Of a stretch of 64,000 bases of DNA, positions 35,788 through 45,459 are shown one piece after another. Source of the DNA: Cavia porcellus (lineage: Eukaryota; Chordata; Mammalia; Rodentia; Caviidae); contig NW_026947500.1 of the NCBI RefSeq assembly GCF_034190915.1, positions 17,606,501 through 17,670,500 on the forward strand, in the 5' to 3' direction. The notes under the pieces were generated by a model. That model ran no database searches and was not told where the DNA came from. It saw only the letters and a program-made list of their open reading frames with translations. Position numbers and translations under genes: made by a program. Every line of letters starts with the position of its first letter. Position 1 is the first letter of the stretch.

Positions 35788-35805
35788 GGGTTAGGGTTAG
35801 GGTTA
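35788..35805 (+). repeat. interstitial telomere-type repeat
   Basis: Three perfect GGGTTA units, preceded by no degenerate array. Confidence 0.8.
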
Positions 35806-36034
35806 GGTCCCAACCCGCACGGAAGCAAGGAAGCTTGGGGACGCTGGGTGGGGGTGCACATCACACAGCACCGGCAGGTGCCAGGCCGGGCTGGAGCACG
35901 CAGTCATGACGCAGTGCTGATGGTGCTGTGGCAACAGGAGCTGGGCCTTGGAGGAAGAATCTGGTGTGCAGGAGAAGTGGTGTGACTATGGATCGTGATG
36001 TGTCAACTGGACTGGATTAAGAAACACCTAGCAC

Positions 36035-36165
36035 GAGGCTGGGGATTTAGCTCAGCGGCATAAGCACCTGCCTTGCAAGCAGGCAGTCATGAGTTCAATC
36101 CCCGGTACCGATAAAAAGGAAAAAGCCAAAAAAAAAAAAAAAAAAAAAAAAAAAAGAAAAAGAAA
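36035..36165 (+). repeat. ID-like SINE with long A tail
   Basis: Close to consensus: 'gcataagcacctgccttgc', 'gagttcaatccccggtacc', then a run of about 27 A. 'agaaacacctagcac' repeats on both sides as a target duplication. Confidence 0.9.
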
Positions 36166-36447
36166 GAAAGAAACACCTAGCACAAGCACCAGCCTGGCAA
36201 GCGCAAGGCTGTGAGTTCGGTCCCTGGTATCCCGCACTTCCCCAACAAAGAAACTCCTAGCCGATTAGTAAAGCATTTCTGGGGGCTCTGTGGAGTGTTT
36301 CCCAAGAAGACTGGTAGGTGCACTGGCCCCTCTCTTGATGCAAAATCCATTTAACTCATCTCTAAGAGTTGCCTGGGTCCTTACAGTTTCAGCACTGTTG
36401 AAAAGTCCAAGTCTGTAGTCTTCTTTAAGAAATAAAAGCACACTCTT

Positions 36448-36562
36448 GGGGCTGGGGATTTACCTCAGCGACATAAGCGCCTGCCTTGCAAGCAGGCAGT
36501 CGTGAGTTCAATCCCTGGTACCGATAAAAAGGAAAAAGCCAAAAAAAAAAAAAAAAAAAAGA
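36448..36562 (+). repeat. ID-like SINE with A tail
   Basis: Close to consensus. 'gcacactcttg' occurs at both ends, giving a target duplication. Confidence 0.9.
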
Positions 36563-37197
36563 AATCGAAGCACACTCTTGATCCTGAACCCGTGAACACT
36601 AAAACCAAAGTTAAACACTGCTGACACCCAAAGGCACAGCACAAACACTCCCTTTAAAAAGAAAGGAATAGGGAACAACAAGACCAAAGCCCACCAGGGC
36701 AAACATTGAATCCTACAACTCTGTCCAGCGCTTGGGGTGAGACGTGGCAGAGATGCCAGCTCTGAAGAGCACAGCCACCCTCCCAACAGCACTGCCAGTG
36801 GTCGTTACCCGCACGGTATCTCCCTCGGGCTGGGCTGGCTCTGCTCACTGCTGGAAGCTTTCCTCAGGTATCCACATTGCTGGCTTCCCAGCTTCTTGGA
36901 GTCTCCACTGCATTTTCAGCGCTGCTTTCATAGCTCCTGGCACTGCCCTCTGGGGCACGCTAGCTGGCCAGACTGCAGGTCTTCAGCATTCCGACAAGGA
37001 TGCAGACCGGTGACTTCCCAGAGCACTTCTAGGCCTTTGAGCCCAGAGTGGGGCTGTGTCCTTGACCCCTCTGACTCCTCTTGTTCTACAGCTTCCAGCC
37101 TTTGGGACTGAGCAACAGCCACTGGGCCATCGGGTTCTCCAGACCTAGATGGCCATTGTGGACTCTGGCCTCTGCTCCTGTAAGCTGACCGAATGAA

Positions 37198-37258
<61 letters not shown>

Positions 37259-37300
37259 CTTCTCTCTCTGTCTCTGTCTCTCTGTCTCTCTCTCCATCTC
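37198..37300 (+). repeat. (CT)n microsatellite
   Basis: About 27 pure CT units followed by an imperfect CT/GTCT part. The minus-strand arginine/glutamate-rich frames here are artefacts of the repeat. Confidence 0.95.
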
Positions 37301-37542
37301 TCTGTGCAAGGACACACATGCACAATCCATCAATCCTGTTTCTGAAGAATGCTAACCAATACAGAATTAGAACTGGAGTCTAGTTCTTGAGATTTCTGGA
37401 AGCTCTTACTGTAGTAATAGGCAAATCAGGGCATAATTACTCTGTTCACTTGCATTCTGAAGAACCCCTAGCCCCAGGATTACAGAAGAGAAGCCTAGCA
37501 TGCAATGCTAGAGGCCATGCTTTAGAAGAAGAAAGAGATGAC

Positions 37543-37620
37543 TTTGGTACTGGGGAGTTGAACACATGACCTCATGCTTGCCATGAAAGTGCTTGTGCCA
37601 CTGAGCTAAGTCTCCAAACC
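37543..37620 (-). repeat. ID-like SINE, minus strand
   Basis: 'ggtactggggagttgaacac' and 'cactgagctaagtctccaaa'. Confidence 0.7.
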
Positions 37621-38167
37621 AGAAAGATGACTTTGTTACACATTTTGAATACATTTTCTTATCACAAAAGTATTGCAGAAGATAAAATCTGCCCACCATA
37701 CCCTTAGGTTCCTCATTAATGGATTCAACCAGACCAAAAAAACAAAAACAAAAACAAAAACCTTTAAACTTGTGTGTAAGGTACATGTTTTCTTGCTATT
37801 TCCTAAACAATAAAATGTAACAAGTGTTTATACTCCATCAGGTATACTGCTGTCTTGTTTACATTGTGTTAGCTTACTAGAGAGGACTGAGCGTGTGGGG
37901 TGGGCGTTGAGGGTAAATGTCAGTGCACTTGGTTTGTGTAACTGTGGGGCGGCCCAGAAGTAGGAGTGTAAAACAGTGCACAAATGTGCAAAAGAAGAGC
38001 TGCTTCACCGTTCACGGCTCAGGGACTGCCACTCGTGGCCTGCAAATAACTTACTTAGATAGAAAAGTTCTTTTAAAGACGCTTTTGTGAGATCTCTTTC
38101 TGAACTCAGGCTACTTTGTGAGCTAACCTTTTAGGGAAGAGTTGCTGTTTGGATTTATTTTGTTTTC

Positions 38168-38325
38168 ATGGCACGGAGGATGGAACCCATGGCCTTCATA
38201 CTGAGCTACATCCCCAGCCCTTTTTTGATTTGTTATTTAGAGGACACTGGGCTTGAATTTGCAGTCATCCTGCCTCAGCCTCCCAGAGTGCTGGGATTAC
38301 CCCTATGTGCCACCATAGCTGGCAG
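38168..38325 (-). repeat. partial ID plus B1-like SINE, minus strand
   Basis: 'tactgagctacatccccagc' followed by 'ctgcctcagcctcccagagt' and 'ctgggattacccctatgtgc'. Confidence 0.65.
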
Positions 38326-38387
38326 TGAACTCTTATTTTTTAAGTCAATATTTGATTTATAAAAATTTAAGACTGGTGAATTTAAAC

Positions 38388-38550
38388 TGGGCGTGGTGGC
38401 TCATACCTATAAACCCAGCATTTAGAGGGCTGAGGCAGGAGGATTGTTGCAAGTTTGAGACCAGCCTGGTCTCACCTACAAAGTGAGCTCAAGTTTAGCC
38501 TGAACTGCATAGTGAGACCCTGTCTCAAAAAGACAAAAAAAAAAAAAAAT
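38388..38550 (+). repeat. B1/Alu-like SINE (inverted pair, left)
   Basis: Full copy from 'ctgggcgtggtggctcatac' to 'gaccctgtctcaaaaagaca' with an A tail. It faces the next copy 12 bp away. Confidence 0.9.
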
Positions 38551-38561
38551 GGTGAGTTTAT

Positions 38562-38712
38562 TTATTTTTGTCTTTTTGAGATAGGCTCTGCAGACTATGC
38601 AGGTCAGGTTGAACTCCCTGTGTAGCCCAGGCTGGTCTTGAACTTGCAGCAATTCTCCTGCCTCAGCCTCCCGAGTGCTGGAGTTACAGGCATGAGCCAT
38701 CATGCCTAGCTA
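38562..38712 (-). repeat. B1/Alu-like SINE (inverted pair, right)
   Basis: Full minus copy: 'gtctttttgagataggctct', 'gtcttgaacttgcagcaatt' and 'ccgagtgctggagttacagg'. Confidence 0.9.
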
Positions 38713-39389
38713 GCCCTGGTAATTTTAAAACTGTAAAAATCTTTAACTTAAACTCCTATTATTATTCTATTTATGTATCTAGCCAATCTTTTAAATACGT
38801 CTTAAGGAGCAGCTTTTCCAATTTAAATTCCCTCCAACGATTTATGTATATTTGACTTTCTTCTTAAGAACTTTAATTGTTTACTGAGCAAACAAGGTTT
38901 TCCCACAGTGTGAGTCTTTCTCACAAATGAATAAATTGCAAATTCTTTTGAATGGTCTGATACTGTTTGCAAAGAGTAAGATTTCCTTTTAATATGAAAA
39001 GGTCAAATCGATCATTTAGTTGAACATGGAAGCTAAAATCACAAGACAATTGAACCCACAGTCTTTTAACTTTTGAATCTATTTATTTGTTTACTCTGAT
39101 TTGAAGTAGGTCTTACTATGTTGCCCAGGTTGACCTGTATTAGAGGTAGGTACTACTGGCTCAGATTCGCAAGTGCTAGGTAACAGGTGTACATCGCCAC
39201 ACCTAGCTTTATGTAGTAATTTTTAAATTTTATTTTTATTTTTTAAAGGCAGGTGGCCACATACAGCGCCTCTTTTAGTTGTGCCTCGATTCTCAAAGGT
39301 TTCTTTTTTTGTTAGGAGGGGGTCACTTTTCTGCCCTTGAGATCTAGCAGAGTTAATAGATGGAATTAATCGCAGTATCTTTTTATATG

Positions 39390-39624
39390 ATTGTTCGCCA
39401 TCTCAGGAATGTGTATCTTTTTCAGAGAAATGTTTCTTCATGACTTTTACTTCTTTGCTAATTGAATGTATTTTTTATTACTAAATTGTAAGAGTTCTTA
39501 TATAATCTAGGTACTCAGCTTCTGTTGGGTGTATGCTTTACAAATATTTCTCCCCTCTGTCTCGTTTGTCTTTCATTCTGCTTGTTAGGGTATTTATTTA
39601 CGGATCAGAGTTATCAATCTTGAT
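39390..39624 (-). repeat. ancient L1M-like fragment, part 1
   Basis: 'aaattgtaagagttcttata', 'tttacaaatatttctcccct' and 'tgtctttcattctgcttgtt' match the reverse strand of old L1 elements. The match resumes at 40,383 after an inserted LTR. Confidence 0.55.
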
Positions 39625-40382
39625 GGGGTCTAACCCTGTGGATTTCACTGTGGCCCTCCAAAGAAATGCTGAAGTCCTTAGCCAGGCGTGATGGCACACT
39701 CCTGTAATCCTAGCACTCAGGAGGCTGAGGCAGGAGGATCATTGCAAGTTCGAGACCAGCCTGGGTTACAAAGTGAACCCAAGGCCAGTATGAACTGCAA
39801 AGTGAGACCCTGACTCAAAAAGACAAAAATAAATAAATAAATAAAAGAAATGCTGAGGTCCGAATGCTAGGGACATGGGAACATGACCTCACTTGGAAAT
39901 AGGGTCTCCATAGACATAATGGAGTTAAGAGAAGGTCAGAGGGTCAGGCCGGGCTCCAGACCTGGGCGGCCGTCCTCTCATGAAGGTAGTGATGCCGAGA
40001 CAGAGAGACATCACATGGCAGGGAAAGCAGAGATTACAGCCAGGTGCTGACAAACCAAGGGAAACCCAGGGTTAACAGCGACTGCCAAAGAAGGATCATT
40101 GTGAGTTCAAGACCAGCCTCGGCTACAAGGGCAGCCTGAGCTGCATGGCAAGATCCTGTCTCAAAAACACAAACAAGAGATAAGTAAGTAATTAAATAAA
40201 TAAACAAATAAATAAAAAGACTGACTGCCAACCCTAAGCAAGAAGAGCTCCTTCCCCCAGCCTCAGCAGCAGACTCCTCAGTGTCGGGACTCTGGCCTCC
40301 AGAATGTGAGAGAATAAATGTCTGTTTAAACCATCCACGACATGCTAATTTGTCATGGAAGTGCCAGGAAACTAATGTACCA
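39625..40382 (+). repeat. MLT1-like MaLR LTR nested in L1
   Basis: 'gacctcacttggaaataggg', 'gcagactcctcagtgtcggg', 'ctctggcctccagaatgtga' and 'gagaataaatgtctgtttaa' are the MLT1 LTR signature, with AATAAA near 40,313. Two SINEs (39,678-39,845 and about 40,080-40,220) are inserted in it. Confidence 0.65.
39678..39845 (+). repeat. B1/Alu-like SINE with target duplication
   Basis: Full copy. 'aaagaaatgctgaagtcc' on the left and 'aaagaaatgctgaggtcc' on the right are its target duplication, differing by one base. Confidence 0.9.
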
Positions 40383-40520
40383 AGGAATCATTTGTTTCCT
40401 TTCATAATGGTGCTTTGGTGCTAAATTTGAGGACTCTTTCACTTTCCCTAGATCCTAAAGATTGTCTCCTATAATCTTCTCTTGTAAGTTTTATAGTTTC
40501 ATATTTTATATTAAAGCTCA
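40383..40520 (-). repeat. ancient L1M-like fragment, part 2
   Basis: 'tttcataatggtgctttggt' and 'tctcctataatcttctcttg' continue the L1 match broken by the MLT1-like LTR. Confidence 0.5.
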
Positions 40521-40654
40521 TGACTTCTTTTGTTGTCATTTGACACAGAATCTCGCTATATCACTCAGCTGGACTTTGGCTCTCCAGACTGGCCTCATGA
40601 CTCTCCTGCCTCACCTCCTCATTGTTGGAACTGTGCACATGTACCACGATCTTC

Positions 40655-41560
40655 TTTACATTTCATCTTCTTTATTGAATTTGAAATAAAAGTGGGAGGG
40701 TGAACACTTAGAATCCAACCCATATTAGATACTGGGAGAGAAAAATTAAACCAACAAGGAGGGGAGAAGGGAGAGTAAAGGAAACCTTGCCCACCTTTCA
40801 GTGTGAAATCAAGAAACCTGGGGGAAAGTGAAGGGTCAGGAGAGGAGACGTGGACACTCCTTTGTGTGTCCTCCCAGCCAGCAGTCACAACAATTGTTTT
40901 GGATTCAAAGGGAGTCACTGGAGTTGTCTCCCACAGGAGGGGGGGTCTGGAAGTGAGGAAGGGGTAACAGAGACCCCAACAGTGATTCTCCTATGGCTGG
41001 AGGCAGGCAGGAAGGAGACACAGCTCAAATACTAAGCATCTAGGAAGAGAAGAAGATGGTGAGAAACAGGAAGAGAAAACCCTGCCAGCTGGAGACTGGT
41101 GATGCTGACCCTGGGCGACACCTGCACCCCTGTGCAAAAGCTCATGGGCATTAAAGACAGTGGGGAAGGAGCCGAAGAGGGAAAGCCCCCAGTAGCACCA
41201 GATGACTGGAAGCCCCCTCCGCTTTCTGGAGCTGGTCGCTGGCCCTGGGGTCAGGATGCAGTTTTCAGTGTGGGATCCTGGGGCTTCTGGCTCCCGCCCA
41301 TAAAACAGGACCACCTTCTGCTCCCTGCTGATGCTGGCTTTGCACACTGGGCACTGCTGCTGATCTGGGTGGGTCTCCAGCCACTGATGCAGACAGGTGC
41401 CCACACACGCTGGCCACCGCTTTCTGAGTCCACTCCAAACATGTGTTACATTCAAATGTTGCGCCCACCCCACCCTGGGCCTCTCGAGCCTTGGTCTTTT
41501 GGGGCTCCCTTCCTCCTCCTCTGCTGCAGCCAAGGTCACTTTGGCTTTTCCCACGATCCA
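40655..41560 (-). pseudogene. RNF5: RNF5 processed pseudogene
   Basis: RNF5 is an ER-anchored RING E3 ubiquitin ligase. The minus strand carries recognisable RNF5 text across what are several exons in the parent, with no introns, so this is a retrocopy. The order is an acidic N-terminus ('[10 protein letters not shown]'), the first RING half ('[10 protein letters not shown]', 'ASVCGHL'), the second half in a different frame ('[20 protein letters not shown]', '[10 protein letters not shown]'), then a C-terminal '[15 protein letters not shown]'. The start codon position reads TTG (41,533-41,531), and frame changes break the RING, so it cannot make a working ligase. The 3' UTR runs to an AATAAA near 40,671-40,666 (plus TTTATT). 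The A tail is lost, and a minus-strand B1-like SINE abuts at about 40,525-40,655. Confidence 0.85.
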
Positions 41561-41739
41561 TTTTGAATGAATTCCTCCATGACACATGAGACATGGACTG
41601 CATTCTATTTTATTATTATTATTACAGATGTCCAAGAGCTCCCTCACCACCACCTCTGCTGCACTGCTTTTGCAAAATCAGTTAAACATTCTTATCTGGG
41701 CCTATTTCTGAGTCTCTGTCTTATTTTATTTTAGTATTT

Positions 41740-41990
41740 ATTTTTGGTGCTGGGGATCGAACTCACAACCTCGTGAGGTGCTGTGCTGCTGAGCTGCATC
41801 CCCAGTCCTTGTCATGTTTTACTGATCAGAGAGAGTCTAGCTCTCTGTGAACACCACCGTCTCACTTGCTATAGCTGCATTACAAACCTTGCACTCCTAC
41901 TTTAGTCTTTTGCCCTGTGATGCTGGGGTTTGAACCCCAGGACTTCACACATGCTAGGCAAACATACTGCGACTTAGCTGCACCCAAAGG
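41740..41990 (-). repeat. two ID-like SINEs, minus strand
   Basis: Copies at about 41,740-41,815 ('ggtgctggggatcgaactca') and 41,920-41,990 ('gatgctggggtttgaacccc'). Confidence 0.7.
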
Positions 41991-42105
41991 TCAGCTCCTA
42001 CTTTATTGTTTTTCAAAACTGTTTTAGCTATACTAGTTTCTCAGCCTTTCCATACACAGGTTGGAACGATCTTGTCTATACGAATAATATAGCTTGGATT
42101 TCTTT

Positions 42106-42265
42106 TTTTTTTTTTTGTCTTATTTTTGAGACAGGGTCTCTCTGTGTAGTTCAGGCTGGCCTTGAGCTCACTTTGTAGCCCAGGCTGGTCTCGAACTTGC
42201 AATGATCCTCCTGCCTCAGCCTCCCGAGTACTGGGATTACAGGCATGAGTCACCACACCTGGCTT
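42106..42265 (-). repeat. B1/Alu-like SINE, minus strand
   Basis: Near full length with a T run. 'atagcttggatttct' repeats on both sides as its target duplication. Confidence 0.9.
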
Positions 42266-42621
42266 ATAGCTTGGATTTCTATGGGGATTGTCTTACATTT
42301 GGGCAAGAACTTGGTGAGAATTACCGTTTCTATGATGTGGAATCTTCAAATCCCTCAGCATGCTATGGCTCTCCATAATATTTAGGTCTTGGACTCCATT
42401 TCTCAGCATCCTGTAGGTGTTAACATTCAAATCCTGTACATGTTTTGTTAGATTTACAGCTATGTTAATTTTATTTTCCAATATTTACTGTAATAATTTT
42501 AAAAAATTTAGTCATTGCTTTTTTTGGAGAGGGGATTATACCACTTACAGGTCAGCTCTCTTCATTTAGTGCAGCCCAGGTAAGTCAAAAGATTGGACAC
42601 TTAGGGCTTAAGGATGTTTCT

Positions 42622-42785
42622 GGAGCTGGGTGAGGTGGCTCGCACATGCAATTCCAGCACTCGGGAGGCTGAGGTGGGAGGATTGTTGTGAGTTTGAGAC
42701 AAGCCTGGGCTACAAAGTGAGCTCAAGGCCAGCCTGAACTGCATAGTGAGACCCTGTCTCAAAAAAGACAAAAAAAAAAAAATGA
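42622..42785 (+). repeat. B1/Alu-like SINE
   Basis: Full copy with 'cactcgggaggctgaggtgg' and an A tail. 'atgtttctgg' repeats on both sides. Confidence 0.9.
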
Positions 42786-42957
42786 TGTTTCTGGGATAAA
42801 CAAACAGGTTGTCTTAAGCCAGAGCTAAGTTACAGGAGACAGCGAAAGTGGCATGGGCTCATGTTTTAGAGCTTCAGGCTTTTCAAAGTGAGTGTGGAGG
42901 CCAGGAGCACAGTCCTTGCTTTAGTAGAGGTGGGAATTAAAACTAGGATACAAATCA

Positions 42958-43315
42958 TCTTAGTTACTCTTTACTTGTTGCTGGGACAAAATACTGGGCA
43001 CCCAAAATGAAGGAAGGAAAGGCTTATTTCTTACAGTTCTTGGAGGTTTCAGTCCATACTCAGTTGGTTCCAAAGCAGGGTGGCATGGCAGGGCTGCAGT
43101 TCATAGCAGCCCCAAACTGCAAGGTGTGATGGGCAGCAGAGAGAGACACCATCTTCCCTCAGTTATTATGGTATGCTGGCTCCACCCCTGGGTAGGTGTA
43201 GCACTCACACCAGCAATCAAAGCACTAGACAATGAACCAATCACAATGCTAGATTTGGTCGAGTCCATAATTCATGAGGCTTGGGGGATGCTGACATAAA
43301 CTATGACACAAATCC
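42958..43315 (-). repeat. third copy of the 6478 repeat family
   Basis: The best preserved of the three: 'ttgttgctgggacaaaatac', 'aaggaaaggcttatttctta', 'ggtttcagtccatactcagt' and 'ggttccaaagcagggtggca'. Confidence 0.6.
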
Positions 43316-43570
43316 AAAGGGAAAAAGGCAAATGCTTCATTTGGAAAGTTAGAGAGAAGATAGGGAGATCAGCTCAAGCAACGAGGCACATTCTGACACA
43401 GGGTTCAGGACGGCTCATCTCAAGTCAGGAGGCCAGCATTTGACGGTTAGCTGGGAACTGGTCTGATTGGTCATTATCTTGGTTTCATTGATCACTGTTC
43501 CTGATGATGATTTAGGAACATATGCTTTAGGGAAATATATGAGAATAATATAATAATATAAAGGAAATAT

Positions 43571-43650
43571 GGGCTGGGGATTTAGCTCAGCAGCATAAGT
43601 GCCCACTGTAGGCAGTGCAGCTGTGAGTTCGATCCCCAGTACCAAAAATA
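43571..43650 (+). repeat. ID-like SINE
   Basis: 'ggctggggatttagctcagc' and 'gtgagttcgatccccagta'. It abuts the LTR that follows. Confidence 0.85.
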
Positions 43651-43651
43651 T

Positions 43652-44328
43652 ATAACTCCCAACCTGCTAGATGTCCAATATGCTGAGTACATGTACTCTA
43701 AAATTGAAGAATGAATTCTAGGAACAATGGAGGTTAAGAGTAGTATTTATTGAGAGAGAGAGAGAGAGAGAAGGAGAGAAAGAGAGAGTGAGCACGCACT
43801 TCTAAGCAGGACAGAAGGGATTCCGGGTGGATGGCTAACCCATCCCACTTCTCAAGGATATTTTATTACACAAAGCCACAAGGCATGGAAGGTTCAAGGT
43901 AACAAAACTAGTCAACTAATAAGATTATAACTATAGTTGCTTAGGGAACATTGATCCAATTGGAAGTCACAAGGTAGGTATGAGGTGGGACAACTATGGT
44001 GAACCAATAATATTTCATTAAGTATAGTCAGTTAGGTAACTTTAATTGAATGTGGATCAAATGGGGAAGCAAGTCATGTAGAAGCACATAGAGAATGGAC
44101 AAATATTTACCGGGAAGGAGGGAAGGAGTGTGATCAGGGAGGATTTGGTCCCCAGTGCTGTTCATCCCTAGCGGAAGTATGTGGGTGTAGCCATTCTTCT
44201 CTGTCCCAAGGCCTGAACTTCCATGAATGCATCTCTACCCACAGTTGTCTTCTGCACTGACCTGTCCAGGCCCATCCCTGTCTGACTGCCTATAGTATTT
44301 CTAAACAGCTTAGCTATCTATAATACTA
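43652..44328 (-). repeat. solo LTR, subfamily 2 (copy E)
   Basis: Minus-strand LTR with 'aacctgctagatgtccaata', 'aagaatgaattctaggaaca', a (GA)n stretch at 43,751-43,790, and 'ctgactgcctatagtatttc'. It aligns with 27.6-28.55 kb and 52.85/53.73 kb. Confidence 0.65.
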
Positions 44329-44549
44329 GTTTCAGTCATATTGTTGCAGGAAAATTTCCCAAGCCAAGCCAAACCGAAAGGAGATAAGAAGGCAGCATTT
44401 AATCTTGACATCAGCAAACTGTTGAACTGTTGAATCTTTGCACCAGTGGACAGTTGCTGATCATTCCTCAAAGGCAACAGTCCTGAGTTTACAGAGAGCT
44501 TAGTTTGTATAGAATTTAGAAGTGGAAGGTACAAAGCAAAGTGACATAA
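44329..44549. other. no feature recognised
   Basis: Between two LTRs. 'atattgttgcagg' at its start resembles an LTR edge, but the rest is unassigned. Confidence 0.35.
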
Positions 44550-44839
44550 TGTTATTGCAGGCAGCTGAGTTAATTATAATAGGCAGTGAGACAGGGCTAG
44601 GTCCTCAAAGGAGCCAGTGCAAAAGTCCAGATACCTTGCAACTGTCAGGGGAGACAGACACCTCCTGATATGGGCCAGGCCTCAAGAACAATATCAACCA
44701 AATGCACCCATATCCAAAGGACTGATATTCTAAATAGCTCTCTATCACTCTGAGAAAGCCAGGAGTCACCATTCCAATCCCCTAAGGGGAACAGTTACAG
44801 TTCTCTAGGCTAAGTATGCCCACTTCCTATGTGACTTGC
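44550..44839 (+). repeat. older solo LTR (copy A), left part, split by the provirus
   Basis: Starts TGTTATTGCAGGCAGCTGAG. It matches in reverse complement the LTRs at 30.3-31.05 kb and 53.16-53.73 kb. It stops at the provirus and resumes at 51,454. Confidence 0.85.
44834..44839. repeat. target-site duplication, left
   Basis: ACTTGC directly before the 5' LTR, repeated at 51,448-51,453. Six bases is the usual duplication of class II ERVs. The related LTR at 30.3 kb has a single copy. Confidence 0.95.
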
Positions 44840-45260
44840 TGTTGGGAGCCGCAGCCCCGAGCCCGGTCGCCTCACTTGGCGGACGTGAGGCCTGTAGTAA
44901 AGAGTAAAGCCTGAGATAGATTACCCCTCCCATCGAGCACGTTAGTTTCCTGCTTACCGCATAAGCAACCCGCTCAACAATATAGTCTGCCTGGCAACTG
45001 ATGATGTTAGCCAATCAGCTTGCCTTGCTTACTTTAACATGATTGGACACTGTATCCGTATATATACTGGTGCCACCCCTGGGGGGGAAGGAGAAGCCCG
45101 GAAGTAGAAGCCCAGAAGGAGCCGCGGGGAGCGGACCAAAGGAGGCTTCGGCTGGGAGCAATCCCAGGGCAGGCTGTACGGAGAAAGAAAAATAAAAGAA
45201 AAGGTTGTCCACTGCCAGACTTTGTCATGTCCTTCCTGCCGGCCAGGAGCGACATCGACA
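44840..45260 (+). repeat. 5' LTR (421 bp)
   Basis: TGTTGGGAGCC...ATCGACA. It has CCAAT at 45,011-45,015, a TATA-like 'gtatatatac' at 45,058-45,067 and AATAAA at 45,191-45,196. The G+C-rich stretch between TATA and AATAAA is the likely R region. It would drive the provirus. Confidence 0.95.
45058..45067 (+). promoter_or_regulatory. TATA-like box of the 5' LTR
   Basis: GTATATATAC, about 45 bp after the CCAAT box. Transcription should start about 25-30 bp downstream. Confidence 0.65.
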
Positions 45261-45262
45261 TT

Positions 45263-45280
45263 TGGGGGCCCGCACGGGGA
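45263..45280 (+). promoter_or_regulatory. primer-binding site
   Basis: TGGGGGCCCGCACGGGGA begins two bases after the LTR, where reverse transcription is primed by a tRNA 3' end. Of the tRNA ends I can recall, tRNA-Ile fits best with about two mismatches. The tRNA identity is an inference. Confidence 0.6.
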
Positions 45281-45331
45281 CTGATCACCCCCGAGACGTG
45301 ACAGCGGACAACGCTCCAGTACAGAGCTGCG

Positions 45332-45343
45332 AGACAGGTGAGT
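45332..45343 (+). promoter_or_regulatory. splice donor in the leader
   Basis: GACAG|GTGAGT (junction 45,337/45,338), a near-perfect 5' splice site upstream of gag. In related viruses it makes the env mRNA; here env is gone. Confidence 0.55.
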
Positions 45344-45459
45344 TGGGGATAAGCCTGGGCTCTGGGTGGCGCGCACCTACAGGGCTTTTAGACTCCCCTC
45401 AGGCTCACGCATAAGTGGCGGATTCCTTGGGCCTCACGCGGTGAGTAACATATTAAAAG

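Noticed and set aside
37086..37333. Minus-strand arginine/glutamate-rich proteins
   Set aside because: Direct translation of the CT/GA microsatellite.
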